In this document: one piece after another, positions 11,801 to 22,676 of the stretch
How positions within the stretch are numbered: the first letter of the stretch is position 1
Layout: every line of letters starts with the position of its first letter
Origin: Bromus sterilis
Taxonomy: Eukaryota > Streptophyta > Magnoliopsida > Poales > Poaceae
NCBI GenBank assembly: GCA_950022295.1
Contig: OX465597.1
Location: 394,511,016-394,575,015, forward strand
Direction of reading: 5' to 3'
Length of the DNA: 64,000 nt
Program-made: the position numbers and the translations under genes
The notes under the pieces: model-generated
What the model was told of the DNA's origin: nothing
What the model saw: the letters and a program-made list of their open reading frames with translations, nothing else
Database searches by the model: none

Positions 11801-12200
11801 ACAAATCATTCGGATTGGCCTGCATACGCCCAACGGTGCATTTGATGTGCGGGCACTCACGAGCCACAGTTGGGCTGTATGCAGGCGAAACCATGTGTTT
11901 TGTTGATATATCTAGAAATCCTTCAGTTCATCGACCAAATACAAACCATTCGGATAGGCCTGCATACGCCCAACGGTGCATTTGATGTGCGGGCACTCAC
12001 GAGCCACAGTTGGGCTGTATGCAGGCGAAACCGTGTGTTTTGTTGATATCTCTAGAAATCCTTCAGTTCATCGACCAAATACAAATCATTCGGATTGGCC
12101 TGCATACGCCCAACGTTGCATTTGATGTGCGGGCACTCACGAGCCCCAGTTGGGCTGTATGCAGGCGAAACCGTGTGTTTTGTTGATATATCTCTTGTTT
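11801..12200. repeat. 140-bp tandem repeat, three units, each with a long stem-loop
   Basis: CAAATCATTCGGATTGGCC-like starts occur at about 11802, 11942 and 12082, exactly 140 bp apart. Each unit holds GCCTGCATACGCCCAAC, a spacer of about 33 bp, and GTTGGGCTGTATGCAGGC, which pair as a 17-18 bp stem with one bulge. Not seen in CACTA-2. Lies just downstream of the TNP2 stop codon. Confidence 0.9.
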
Positions 12201-12237
12201 CAATACATTATTACACATGACTTGTTTCCTACATTGC

Positions 12238-15200
12238 TTATGATCGCTTCTTGGGCCGTAACCACGGAGCATCTTCATTGCTTAATGGGATAGTTGGGTC
12301 AGTTTTCACTGTGAATGGAGGAATTTCATGAAACTTATCGTAATCTTCAGACTTGTCTGTCTTCTCCTCGACTCCCACGATGTTTCTTTTTCCTGAAAGA
12401 ACTATGTGACGCCTGGGCTCATTGTCTGATGTATTCGTATCCTTGTTTTTCCTTTTTTCGGTTTAGAAGACATGTACTTCACATAGAAAACCTGAGCCAC
12501 ATCTTTGGCTAGGACAAATGGGTCGTCTGTGTGACCAAGATTCTTGATATCCACTGTTGTCATTCCGTACAGCTGGTCGACCTTTACCCCATCTACATTC
12601 ATGTTGACCCAACTGTACCGAAACAAAGGTACCTTAAAAGTAGGTCCATAGTCAAGTTCCCATATCTCATCTATGTAACCATAGTATGTGTCCTTTGTAC
12701 CATCCTCGTTTGTTGCATCAAAGCGGACACCACTGTTTTGGTTAGTGCTCTTCTTATCTTGGGCGACCGTGTAAAATGTATTCCCATTTATCTCGTACCC
12801 TTGGAAAGTCAATACAGTCTCAGACGGTGTCGCGGCCAAGTGCATGAGACGTAATTGCAACCAAGTGCTGAAAGTCTCCATGTGTTTGACTTGAATCCAT
12901 TGGTCATCCTCCCCCGGGAACTTGGAGCGTAGAACATTCTTGTGTTCCTCGATATACGGTTGGACGAAGATAGAACTTTGTAGAACTGTGTAGTGTGCTT
13001 GAGTCAAAGAATGCCCGTCCTGAAATATCTTTGCTTTCTTTCCTAGCGTTCCTTTTCCACTCAGTCTCCCCTCATACCGCGATTCAGGAACACCAATCGG
13101 CTTAAGGTCAGGAATAAAGTCAACACAGAACTCAATGACCTCCTCTGTTCTATAGCCCTTGGAGATGCTTCCTTCTGGCCTTGCACGGTTACGAACATAT
13201 TTCTTTAAAACTCCCATGAACCTCTCGAAGGGGAACATATTGTGTAGAAATACAGGACCTAGAATGGCAATCTCGTCGTCCAGGTGAACCAGCAGATGCG
13301 TCATAATATTGAAGAAGGACGGGGGGAACACCAACTCAAAACTGACGAGACATTGGACCACATCCTTCTGTAGCCTTTCCAGACTTGCATGATCGATTAC
13401 CTTCTGAGATATTGCATTGAGAAATGCACATAGCTTCACAATGGGTACTCGAACATTTTCTGGTAGAACACCCGCAATGCAACCGGAAGCAACTGCGTCA
13501 TAATCACATGGCAATCATGAGACTTGAGGTTCTGGAATTTTTTCTCTGCCATATTTATTATTCCCTTTATATTTGACGAGAAGCCTGCCGGGACCTTGAT
13601 ACTTCTAAGGCATTCAAAAAAGATTTCCTTCTCTGCTTTGGTAAGAGCGTAGCTGCTTAGACGCCCTTTATCAGTATGCCTGTGGTATGGGTCTTTCATA
13701 CGTTGTTGGTCCTCCCGTGCTTCTGGTGTATCTTTTGACTTCCCATACACGCCCAGGAACCCTAGCAGGTTCACGCAAAGATTCTTCGTCACGTGCATCA
13801 CGTCGATTGAAGAACGGACCTCTAGCTCTACCCAATAGGGTAGCTCCCAAAATATAGATTTCTTCTTCCACATGGCCGCGTGTCCGGTAACGACGTCTTT
13901 CGGAACAGATTGACTGCCAGGACCCTTTCCAAAGATTACTTCTAGGTCATTCACCATACCAAATACATCAACACCTTTAGGGAGCTTAGGCTTTTTCCGG
14001 TGATCTGCCTCACCGTTGAAATGCTTGCCTTTCTTTCTCACGATATGATTGGGCGGCAGAAATTGACGACACCCGAGGTACACAACCTTCTTACATTTAT
14101 CCAAATATATACCTTTAGTCTTATCTAAACAGTGCGTGCATGCATTGTATCCCTTGTTTGATTGTCCTGAAATGTTACTAAGAGCGGGCCAATCATTGAT
14201 GGTTATGAAAAGCAACGCTCGCAGGTCAAATTCCTCCTGTTTGTCCTCATCCCACACGCGTACACCTGGTTTGGCCCACAGCTCCAAAAGTTCATCGACT
14301 AATGGCCTTAGGTACACATCAATGTCGTTGCCGGGTTGCCTCGGTCCTTGGATGAGCACTGGCATCATGATGAACTTCCTCTTCATGCACACCCAAGGAG
14401 GAAGGTTGTAGATACATAGAGTCACAGGCCAGGTGCTGTGACTGCAGCTCTGCTCTCCAAAAGGGTTCATGCCATCTGTACTTAGACCAAACCATAAGTT
14501 TCTTTCTTCATTTTTAAAGTCTGAGTGGCCTCTCTCTATTTTTCTCCACTGCGACCCATCAGCGGGGTGTCTCAACTTCCCGTCTTTCTTACGGTCTTCT
14601 TTGTGCCATCGCAGCAACCTGGCATGCTCCTTGTTTCTGAACAGACGTTTCAACCGTGGTATTATAGGAGCATACCACATAACCTTAGCAGGAACCCTCT
14701 TCCTCGGGGGCTCGTCATCTCCCTCAGCATCACCAGGGTCATCTTGTCTGATCTTGTACCGACTCGCAGTGCATACCGGGCATTTATCCATACTCTCGTA
14801 CTCACCGCGGTACAGGATGCAGTCATTAATGCATGCATGTATCTCTGCACATCTAATCCTAGAGGGCAGATAACCTTCTTTGCTTCGTGTGTTGTCGCGG
14901 GCAATTCGTTATCCGGTGGAAGCTTCGACTTCATTATTTGCAGTAACTTCTCAAATCCGGTGTCAGAACAACCAAAATCTGCCTTCCATTTCAACAGTTC
15001 CAATGTGGTACCGAGCTTTGTGTTGCCATCTTCGCAATTTGGGTACAAGGGCTTTTTGTGATCCTCTAGCATGGTCTCCAACTTCTCCTTCTCTTTTCCC
15101 GTTTCACAGTCTCGCTTTGCATCAGAGATGACCCGACCAAGACCATCAGTGGCCTTATCCGAATCCCGTTGTTCTTCTTCATTGTCACCTCGAGGAGCTC

Positions 15201-15525
15201 CATCTTCTTCATTGTCTTCCATTGCAGTGTCACCGAATTCTTCAGGGGACATAGGATAGATATCATCATCCTCCTCTTCTTCATTGTCTTCCTTCCTAAC
15301 CCCTCTTTCTCCGTGCTTGGACCAACAATAATATCCGGGAATGAAACCTCTCCGAAGCAGGTGGCCTTGAAGTGTTCTCGAGGAAGAGTACTCCACCACG
15401 TTCCGACAGTCAATACAGGGACAAGGCATAAAATTATCCACTTTGTTTGCATTAGCCACATTGAGAAATGTATGCAGCTTTGTAATAAACTCGGACCCGC
15501 GTCGATCGCTGTACATCCATCGCAT
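12238..15525 (-). pseudogene. TNP2-like: CACTA-1 TNP2-type transposase, frameshifted
   Basis: Catalytic transposase of CACTA elements. Start ATG 15525. Domains in order: transposase-associated N-domain (CPCIDCRN zinc-like motif, about 15470-15300), acidic linker, Transposase_21 core (CPVCTASRYK, then LSTDGMNPFGEQSCSHSTWPV, DWPALSNISGQSNKG, IDVMHVTKN), DUF4218 (FFNIMTHLLVHL, FPFERFMGVLKKYVRN), then DUF4216 (WELDYG, VKVDQLYGMTTV). Three breaks: a 1-base deletion near 14845 separating the N-domain from the core; a 1-base deletion near 13465 (CACTA-2 keeps the base); and a lost base in the A-run at about 12451-12456, after which the conserved C-terminus continues in another frame to TAA 12238-12240. 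Not functional as it stands. Confidence 0.9.
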
Positions 15526-15809
15526 CCGTGCTTCGATCTACGTCATATAATTAACCATTACAATAACTTCGTGAATAGTGAAAAGACCACTATATATGCA
15601 CACGTGCAGTATTTTTGTATCAGTTACAGATGGAGAAAATAAGGTTGCTAACCTCGGCCGAGGATACGGTGTTCTGAGGACCTAAGTGTGGCTCGGACAT
15701 TTCGTCGAACACCTGGGGTGCAATCAAAGGAAAAAAATTCTAGCACCACCCCACCCCACCACAATCCTGAAATTTTTTGAGGCAAAATGGCAAAGTGCTG
15801 GTTGGGGGG

Positions 15810-16063
15810 CTTATATAGCCAGGGCAACAGTCCCGGTTATTGCCAACAACCGGGAACAATGCCTCGCAGTGCGCCACGTGTTGGTAGCCAGAGCATTGGT
15901 CTCGGTTTGTGGCAACAACCAGGACCGTTGCCCCACATGAACCGGGACCTTTGCCCTTTTGCGGACGAACCGGGACCGTTGCCCAGCATCGGTCCTGGTT
16001 CTGAAATGAACCGGGAGCAATGCCTTTTTTGGGCTGGACGAAAGGGGGGTCTCTCCACTAGTG
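15810..16063. repeat. CACTA-1 right terminus and subterminal repeats
   Basis: Repeated AACCGGGAC and GGTCCCGGTT-type motifs lead to GGGGGGTCTCTCCACTAGTG at the end. The matching end of CACTA-2 is at 49540-49755. Confidence 0.9.
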
Positions 16064-16960
16064 ATTGACCCAAATATCATACATAAATTAACAGTAAAAC
16101 ATAATACATAATTCGCGGAGACCCTATTTCTTAAAAGTTTGAGTGATCTACATGCAGAAGAACATATACTATTTCCTTACAACTTCAAGTGAGTGTCATT
16201 ATTTTGTACTACAAATTATAGTTTTGCTTACTCGATATTGTTATATAAGTGATACCCGCTTACATGTGCGCAGCTATCACTTCATCCTGATAGACATTGA
16301 AATGGAAAAAGGAATGGTTACAGTAATGGACTCACTACGTAAAGATATTAGTGAGTATATAGAAATTACGAACTCATTCGCCAGGTAATTTTAATCATTA
16401 CCACACATTTAGGCTTCTTTAGTGTTCACTTTAAGTTTCTGTTATATCAAGTAATTAACTCCTTTATTCATTTTCTTTGACGGCAGAGTTTGGGAAAATT
16501 TCAAAAAACTCGAGCGCGGTGAATGGAAGGAGAAGCTGACGTGGCAGTACGATAGATATGTGAGAGAACATTCGATTTAATTATATTTCTAGTTTCAATA
16601 TACCATTATAATATATATGCTTGATTATTAAATCTGTTTGAATTCTATTTTGTTGTGAAGTGTATGAGGCAGGCATCGGGGACTGAACCTTGTGCTTACA
16701 TCGTAATGGAGAACATTCGCTATATGACCGAAAAGATTAATCAAAGAACAATGATGGTACGTAAATACTATCTAGACTTTGTTCTTACCATATGTAATAT
16801 ATTCATATATTGTTCATCTTCTTTAAATAATAAGATTTGGGAGAAGCGGGATAAACTCGACATAAATGATCGCATGCGAGCACTTCAAGAGAAAATAGCG
16901 GGATTTCTTCTTCGTGAAGTCATAAATAAGTCGACCGAAGAATTCCCTTACCATATGTAA
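16064..16960 (+). pseudogene. CACTA-C second gene, 3' part: Ulp1-like peptidase exons
   Basis: Continues the exon cut at 3336. From ATT at 16064 the frame reads IDPNIIHKLTVKHNT, then a stop, then a stretch matching the FIDCQFVHEV exon of CACTA-1. Later exons: YHFILIDIEMEKG with likely catalytic His (16278-16280) and VMDSL with Asp (16329-16331); VWENFKKLERG (about 16487-16558); GTEPCAYIVMENI with likely Cys (16691-16693); and a last exon ending FPYHM at 16960. All three candidate catalytic residues are kept, but the TAA inside the first exon and the CACTA-1 insertion make the gene non-functional. Intron borders are approximate. Confidence 0.75.
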
Positions 16961-17076
16961 TAGGAAACTGGTGTGTTGTCCATATGATGTATACTGTATG
17001 TATATTCAAATGTCCTCCACTGTTGTGGGCTCGAGGCAAGCAAAGAGGGGCGGTGGTGAGGCACTAGTACTATATA

Positions 17077-20000
17077 ATTTTTTTTGAAGCTTTCAAACTG
17101 AGGGGGTAAGGCACCCCCCCAGTACTTTATTACCAGGACCGCATTATATACAGGAGTACAACAGCAAAAGCTGCAAAAGCTTCAAAAAAACACCACTCAG
17201 GGTGGAAGGAAATCAATCCATCTCAGTAATTGATCCTTGAGTCTAGGCTTAATTCTATAACTAAGTAAAGTTAAGTCATGTATAAAACCAACTCTCCACT
17301 TGGCAAAAGAGGGCCTGACATGTTTAAAACATTTATCATTCCTGATCCTCCATATGTTCCACCAGGCAGTAAACACCACTTCAGCAAAAAAAGGCTGGTT
17401 GAAAGATTTCCTGGCTTTCTTGGCGATTTGAACCATCTCAGAACCCTGACACCAATCAATTTCCAGATATGCCCAAATTCTTATACTGAAATTGCAACCG
17501 AAAAAGAGATGATCTCTAGTCTCCAGGCAATGGACATGGCAAAGAACACACTCAGGTCCATCCTGAATGTTCCAGTGTCTTCTAGCAATCATGTCTTTGG
17601 TATTGATACGGTCCATAATCACCAGCCAAGCAAAAACTTTAGTTTTTAACATGCAACAAGATTTCCAGATCCAATTAAGGAGAGGGTTTGCTTGAATTGG
17701 CTCATGCACCAGCTTGTAATTTTTTTTAGCAGTATACTGTCCTTTTCCATTCATTCTCCAAGTCCAGCAATCCTTGACTTCATCCTCAGTTATGGGTTGC
17801 AGGGTGCATTGTAGAGCCTGAAGCTCATGGAAGGCCTGAGCAGATAAAGGAAGATTGAAGAGTTCAGTATGATCAGCAACTTCCCTAGCCTCCTTCACTG
17901 ATAAGAAAGGATCCTTGGCAAAGGAGAAAAGCCTCTGGTATTTCGCAGCCAAGGTGATATTAGAATTAGGAATCCAATAATCACTCCACAATAGCAGAGA
18001 ATCACCAGCTCCCACCTTGATTTGGGATACAGTCAAAAATGTATCCATGAGTCTAGCCACATCTTTCCACCAGAAAGAACCACAAGGCTCAGTGGAATGG
18101 GGAACTCTTTCATGATAGTAAGAATTCCAAACAAGGGAAACCCAAGGCACATCCTCCTTATTGTAAAACTTGGTCAGATGCTTCATCAGCAACGCTTGAT
18201 TTTGCAGCTGCAGGTTGAGAATGCCAAGCCCACCTTTACTCTTAGGTCTGCAGACCAGGTCCCAAGAGGCAAGAGACCTGCCAGAATCTTGCCCATATTT
18301 TCACCATAGACACTGTCTCTGAATCCTCTCAAGTTGCTTGATGATCCCAGTAGGAATATGCAGAGAACATAAAAAATAAATGGCCATGGAGGAGATAACA
18401 GAATTTAGTAGCTGCAACTTGCCCCCTTGTGTGAGAAAACAGGAGCTGGCAGTAAGCCTCCTTTCCATGTAATCAACCAAAGGGAGCAAATCCACAATCT
18501 TGGGTCTGGTAGTGCCCACTGGCAGCCCCAAATATGTGAAAGGGAGCTTCCCAACTTGACATCCAAAAACAGTTGCCAGATCTTTAGCAGAGTTTTCATC
18601 AAGATTGATAGGTATCATGGAAGATTTGTGGTAGTTGATATCCAAACCAGTAGACTGAGAGAATTCATGAAGATCCTCCTTGAGGTTAATTACCTGCTGA
18701 GCCTCAGCTTGCATGATCAGAATGGTGTCATCTGCATATTGGACAATTGGAAAATCAGGGTCATGATAGGGAATTGGCAGAGAAAGATGACCTCTCCTCA
18801 GGAGATCATTAACAGTGGATTGTAGCAAGTCAGCAGCCAGCACAAAAAGTAGAGGGGATAATGGGTCACCCTGCCTAACCCCCCTCCTGCATCTAAACTC
18901 TCTCCCTGGGATACCATTAAGCAGAACAGAAGAAGATCCAGACTCCATCATCTGTTGCACCCACAATCTCCACTTGTGAGGGAAACCTTTGTACTTTAAG
19001 ATTTCAAGGATGGCCTCATGTTCAATAGAATCAAAAGCCTTTTCAAAGTCAATCTTTAGAAGTAAAAGAGGTCTTTTGGATTGATGACATTGGTGAAGGT
19101 ATTCTAAAGTCCATGCAATGCAATCTTGGATAGATCTTTCTTTGATAAAGCCATATTGATTCTTATGAATGCATCTTCTAATCTCCTTCTGAAACCTTTT
19201 GGCAGCCATCTTTGTAAGAAACTTAATGCCCACACTAGTGAGTGAAATGGGCCTGAAGTCATTGACTGTCTCAGGAATTTGTTTCTTGGGGATGAGGGTG
19301 ATGAAAGAGCCATTTAAACCCTCCAACTTAGCCTTACCACTGTGGAACTCCTGAGCCAGCCTGTAAAAATCAGATCAAATGATGGGCCAGCAAGCTTTCA
19401 GAAATCTGCCATTAAAACCATCTGGTCCAGGTGATTTATCAGAAGGCATTAACTTAATGGTCTCATCCATTTCCTTCTTCCCAAAAGGAACAACCAAGAC
19501 ATCCAAGCCATCAACAGGAACCAGCAAAGCAGACAAATTATAAGTCATCACAATACCTCTGGCCACCCCCATCCTATTCTTAAAGGTTTCCAAAAAGGCA
19601 TTGGCCAGAAGGTCATGAGAGGAGCAGGTAGATCCATCAGCAAGTTGAAGAGCAGCAATAGAGTTCCTTCTATGTCTCTCAGAAGCCATAGCTTGGAAAA
19701 ACTTGGAGTTCTCCTCTCCCACCTTGACATATCTCTGAGTACATCTTTTTTTCCAATAAGAATTTTGCCAATGTAGGGTTTTTTCAAGGTGAAGCTTGAC
19801 GATTTTCCTAAAATTGGATTCAGGGAAGGTTAACTTTCTGAGTTCTTCTAAGCAGTCCAAAAGGAAAATCACCCTATTGCACTTGGAGATGATCACTTTG
19901 AAATTGGAAAAATTCTTCTGCCAGTGTTTCAGAGCCCTTCTAAGCCTCTTGAATTTTTCCACAATGACAGCCACAGGGTGAAGTTTACATGGCCGAGCTT

Positions 20001-20216
20001 CCCAAGAAGCACGGACACAATCAAGAAAACCAGGCATCTCCACCCAAAAGTTTTCAAATCTGAAGATATTAGCTTTAGGGATGGATGTGCTAATAGTCAC
20101 CGCACAGGGGACATGATCAGAAGCAGTTTTGGCCAAAGGCAACACTTGTGTGGAAGGATAAGATATAATCCAATTAGAGGAGGTGAAAAACCAGTCCAGC
20201 TGTTCCAGGAGAGGAT
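17077..20216 (-). mobile_element. 5'-truncated LINE (non-LTR retrotransposon)
   Basis: TACTATATA flanks the insert at 17068-17076 and 20217-20225, a 9-bp target duplication. A poly-T run at 17078-17085 is the poly-A tail on the minus strand. The other end starts inside the endonuclease domain, the usual outcome of incomplete reverse transcription. It lies between the peptidase gene and the right terminus of CACTA-C. Confidence 0.9.
17197..20216 (-). pseudogene. LINE ORF2: endonuclease tail, reverse transcriptase, zf-RVT
   Basis: One minus-strand frame spans about 1,000 codons with only two stops, TGA at 19375-19377 and TGA at 18301-18303. Order: end of the AP-type endonuclease (LDWFFTSSNW, then ASDHVPCAV), a connector (SPGPDGFNGRF), reverse transcriptase (LIPKKQIPETVNDFRPISL, KIDFEKAFDSIEHEA, GVRQGDPLSPLLFV, and the catalytic YADDTIL), and a C-terminal zinc-binding zf-RVT region (CVLCHVHCLETRDHLFFGC). 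The first part of the endonuclease is missing. Both stops are one step from CGA, so CpG deamination is a possible cause. Confidence 0.9.
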
Positions 20217-20439
20217 TACTATATATGATGTATATATATGTTGATGGTACGATAATTCTACTATATATGATGGTTCCGGCTAGCTACGAGATATTCTACA
20301 TGTATATATATATGCATTGTACATTATGTAATAGCGTAAAATAAACAGTAATCCTTAACCCAAAAGAAAAGAATTAATAAACCATAAACCCTAAACTATT
20401 AAAACCAAAAAGAAAATAATTAAAAAAACTTAAACCTCT

Positions 20440-20645
20440 AAACCTTTAGAATCGGTGCTAAAGGTTCCCGAGCCCTCGCGCCCGACCTGCCACCACGTGG
20501 CTGGCGGTAGAGCTTTTAGAACCGGTTCGTGAGCAACCGGTTCTAAAGGGGTTCACCCTCTAGCACCGAATCTTTAGCACCGGTTGCCAAAACCGGCTCT
20601 AATGGCCTCCCAGAACCGGTTCTAATGACATGTTTTGCACTAGTG
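20440..20645. repeat. CACTA-C right terminus and subterminal repeats
   Basis: AGAACCGGTTC, AACCGGTTCTAAAGG and GCACCGGTTGCC motifs are repeated in both orientations. The end reads ACATGTTTTGCACTAGTG. The motif differs from the GGTCCCGGTT of CACTA-1/2, so CACTA-C is a different family. Confidence 0.85.
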
Positions 20646-20850
20646 GAAGAGCACCACGTATTAGTTCAGAACCACAACAGAAGTCATTCATGTATCTACT
20701 AGCATGGTAGTTCCATTAAATTTAACTCTGGCAATTTGTTCTGTGAAATGACTAGAATTTTGTAGGGCAAAAATGTTTCTATAATTTTCAAAATAAAGTT
20801 CATTTAGTAATTCTTGTGTTGTTCTTGTAGTACTCTATACTTTTCTTATA
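20646..20850. repeat. Direct repeat, copy A (partner 49889-50095)
   Basis: About 90 percent identical by eye to 49889-50095. Both start GAAGAGCACCACGT and end near TACTCTATACTTT. Starts exactly at the CACTA-C insertion point. Confidence 0.85.
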
Positions 20851-22249
20851 TTGTATATTTCAAGTTATTGCTAGTTCTATGTTGCGCCTGAGACCCACCC
20901 TTCTACTCCTCCTTCCCAATTACAAATGGTTTAGCTTTGCTAATTCTTGCAGTTCCTGGAAATAAAATTGGCGGCTCCTTTTGCTAAATCCTGCATTTTC
21001 TATTTTTGTATTGTTTTTGCAGGTCAGTGTGTATTCAAGAAGTAAAATAATAAAACATAGCGACATGAGCAAGATGTCGAAGCAGGTAAACGAAAGGCGA
21101 AAAAGAGGACATGGTCTAATGTGTGAATATATGTGGCGTTTGATGCAAAATCATATAGAGGGGGAATGCTTGTGGAAGTTTTAAAAGTGTATTACATGCC
21201 TTCTCCAAAAATAGTTACTTTGTATGAGGATATGGAAGATTTAATGTCTTATGTTTCAAATTGACAACCAAGATCGACATATGGGATCCAAAGTTCTGCA
21301 AGGCGACACCCCAAAGAGGGAAGCAACGATCGGGCCTTAGGCTTTCACCCGAAGAACTGGATCCGAGGATGTGGTGGCATCCACTCCACTAGAGGTTGTC
21401 GATCTGTGGACTTGATAATCCCCAATATCATCCTTTTTATGATGTGAAAACATCAACATATTACTACCAATGTGTAAAAACCCTTTTCACAAAGCGCATA
21501 TATGTGTGTTTTCAAGTTTTGAAATTGGTGTTTGGATGTTTTTTCCGCAACTGATAGCATGTGCGGCGAAATTACCTGCCACCCATGCTGCCGAGTAGGT
21601 GCCACGACTATCCTCCGTCGCCGACATGCATCTTCCCCCTGCGGTAAAGGTGTGTTCTCTGAAATTATGTTGTGTGTGAGTTTTACTCCTCGAATACATG
21701 ATTTTTCTAGAGTTTCTTGCATTTTCCTCATTGAAATTTATTTAGCCATGGCTGATGATTATCTTGCTCATTCTCATAATTTCAAGAAGGAGCTACGAAC
21801 TGATATATAGTAAGTGCCCTCACCGTTGGTGAAGATCTTGCGTCAAAGTGCAACACTAATATCCAACCTCTATGAGTGCACCCTGATTTTGTCTGTTCAA
21901 GTACTTAACCAATTTTTCACTGAACTGGCACTAACATGCAGGATCGTTCAAATTTGTTCTACTACTACTAATTTTCAGTTTCCATATTAACGCCCACCGC
22001 CGCAGTCTTTCCTAAACTTCATACTTGGAGAAAACAACGTACACATTCCTGAGTTCAGATCTTCATCGTTTTCGATATCTTGTGAAAGCACTCGCAAGGA
22101 TTTTGATACAAAAATATGTCTGATATATATTCTGCACTCACAAGGTTGGGGGAGAAGGTGAATTGGCGACGCACTTACATCGTTGAGAGTTGTATTGGGT
22201 CGGTGTCCACCCCATACATCTAGCCGTCGTCCGCATGATTCTCAACCAT
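20646..22249. other. Gene-poor sequence between CACTA-C and CACTA-2
   Basis: Only short open frames, none with a recognisable protein. The first 205 bp are repeated at 49889-50095. No terminal repeats or poly-A signals of a further element could be recognised. Continuous with 49756 onward before CACTA-2 inserted. Confidence 0.6.
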
Positions 22250-22465
22250 CACTAGTGGACAGACCCCCATACTGTCCCGGTTCATATGGGCCTTCAGTCC
22301 CGGTTCGACAACCGGGACCAATAACTCGGGACCAATGCTGGTCCCGGTTGGCCCACGAACCGGGACCGAAGAGGCTTCAGGTGGCCAGGCGCGCAGCGAG
22401 GGGGGGAGGGGTCATCGGTCCCGGTTGATAGGAAGAACCGGGACCGAAGAGGCTCCACTGCCCTC
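22250..22465. repeat. CACTA-2 left terminus and subterminal repeats
   Basis: Closely matches 3337-3545, with the same GGTCCCGGTT/AACCGGGACC repeats. Confidence 0.9.
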
Positions 22466-22676
22466 TTTTTAGTCCTATTTTCTGATTTTTTTTCATTTAT
22501 TTATTTTGTGTTTTTATTTAATTAAATGGTACCATATATATATAAATTAAAGCAACAATGAAGGAAACCACACTATATATTACACATTATCGTCACGAAT
22601 ATATCATATACACCATCTCATTCCTCGTGCTTGGTCGAACATGTATTATACAAACGGTACTCCACACGAGTTCGAT

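Larger units (their letters stand above)
3337..16063 (-). mobile_element. CACTA-1: complete-ended CACTA transposon (12.7 kb)
   Basis: The left end begins CACTAGTGGACATACCCCC at 3337. The right end, read inverted, begins CACTAGTGGAGAGACCCCC and finishes at 16063, so the terminal inverted repeats match at 17 of 19 positions. ATT flanks both ends (3334-3336 and 16064-16066), the 3-bp duplication typical of CACTA elements. Both genes are on the minus strand: TNP2-type transposase (15525-12238) then the peptidase-type gene (7546-3758). The insertion disrupts an exon of CACTA-C. Confidence 0.95.
1..20645 (+). mobile_element. CACTA-C: old CACTA (En/Spm) transposon, right part, left end outside window
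   Basis: The right terminus is the inverted CACTAGTG at 20638-20645, preceded by GAACCGGTTC-type subterminal repeats. The three bases after it are GAA, the expected target duplication. The element carries a + strand gene ending in a Ulp1-like peptidase domain (1362-3336 and 16064-16960). No CACTA-type left terminus occurs in the first 1.2 kb, so the left end and the expected upstream TNP2 gene lie outside the window. CACTA-1 (3337-16063) and a LINE (17077-20216) are inserted in it. Assignment of the whole left stretch to this element is inferred from gene orientation in the related elements. Confidence 0.75.

Noticed and set aside
20981..21184. 67-residue plus-strand frame
   Set aside because: Short, no start context or homology recognised, in a region of random short frames.
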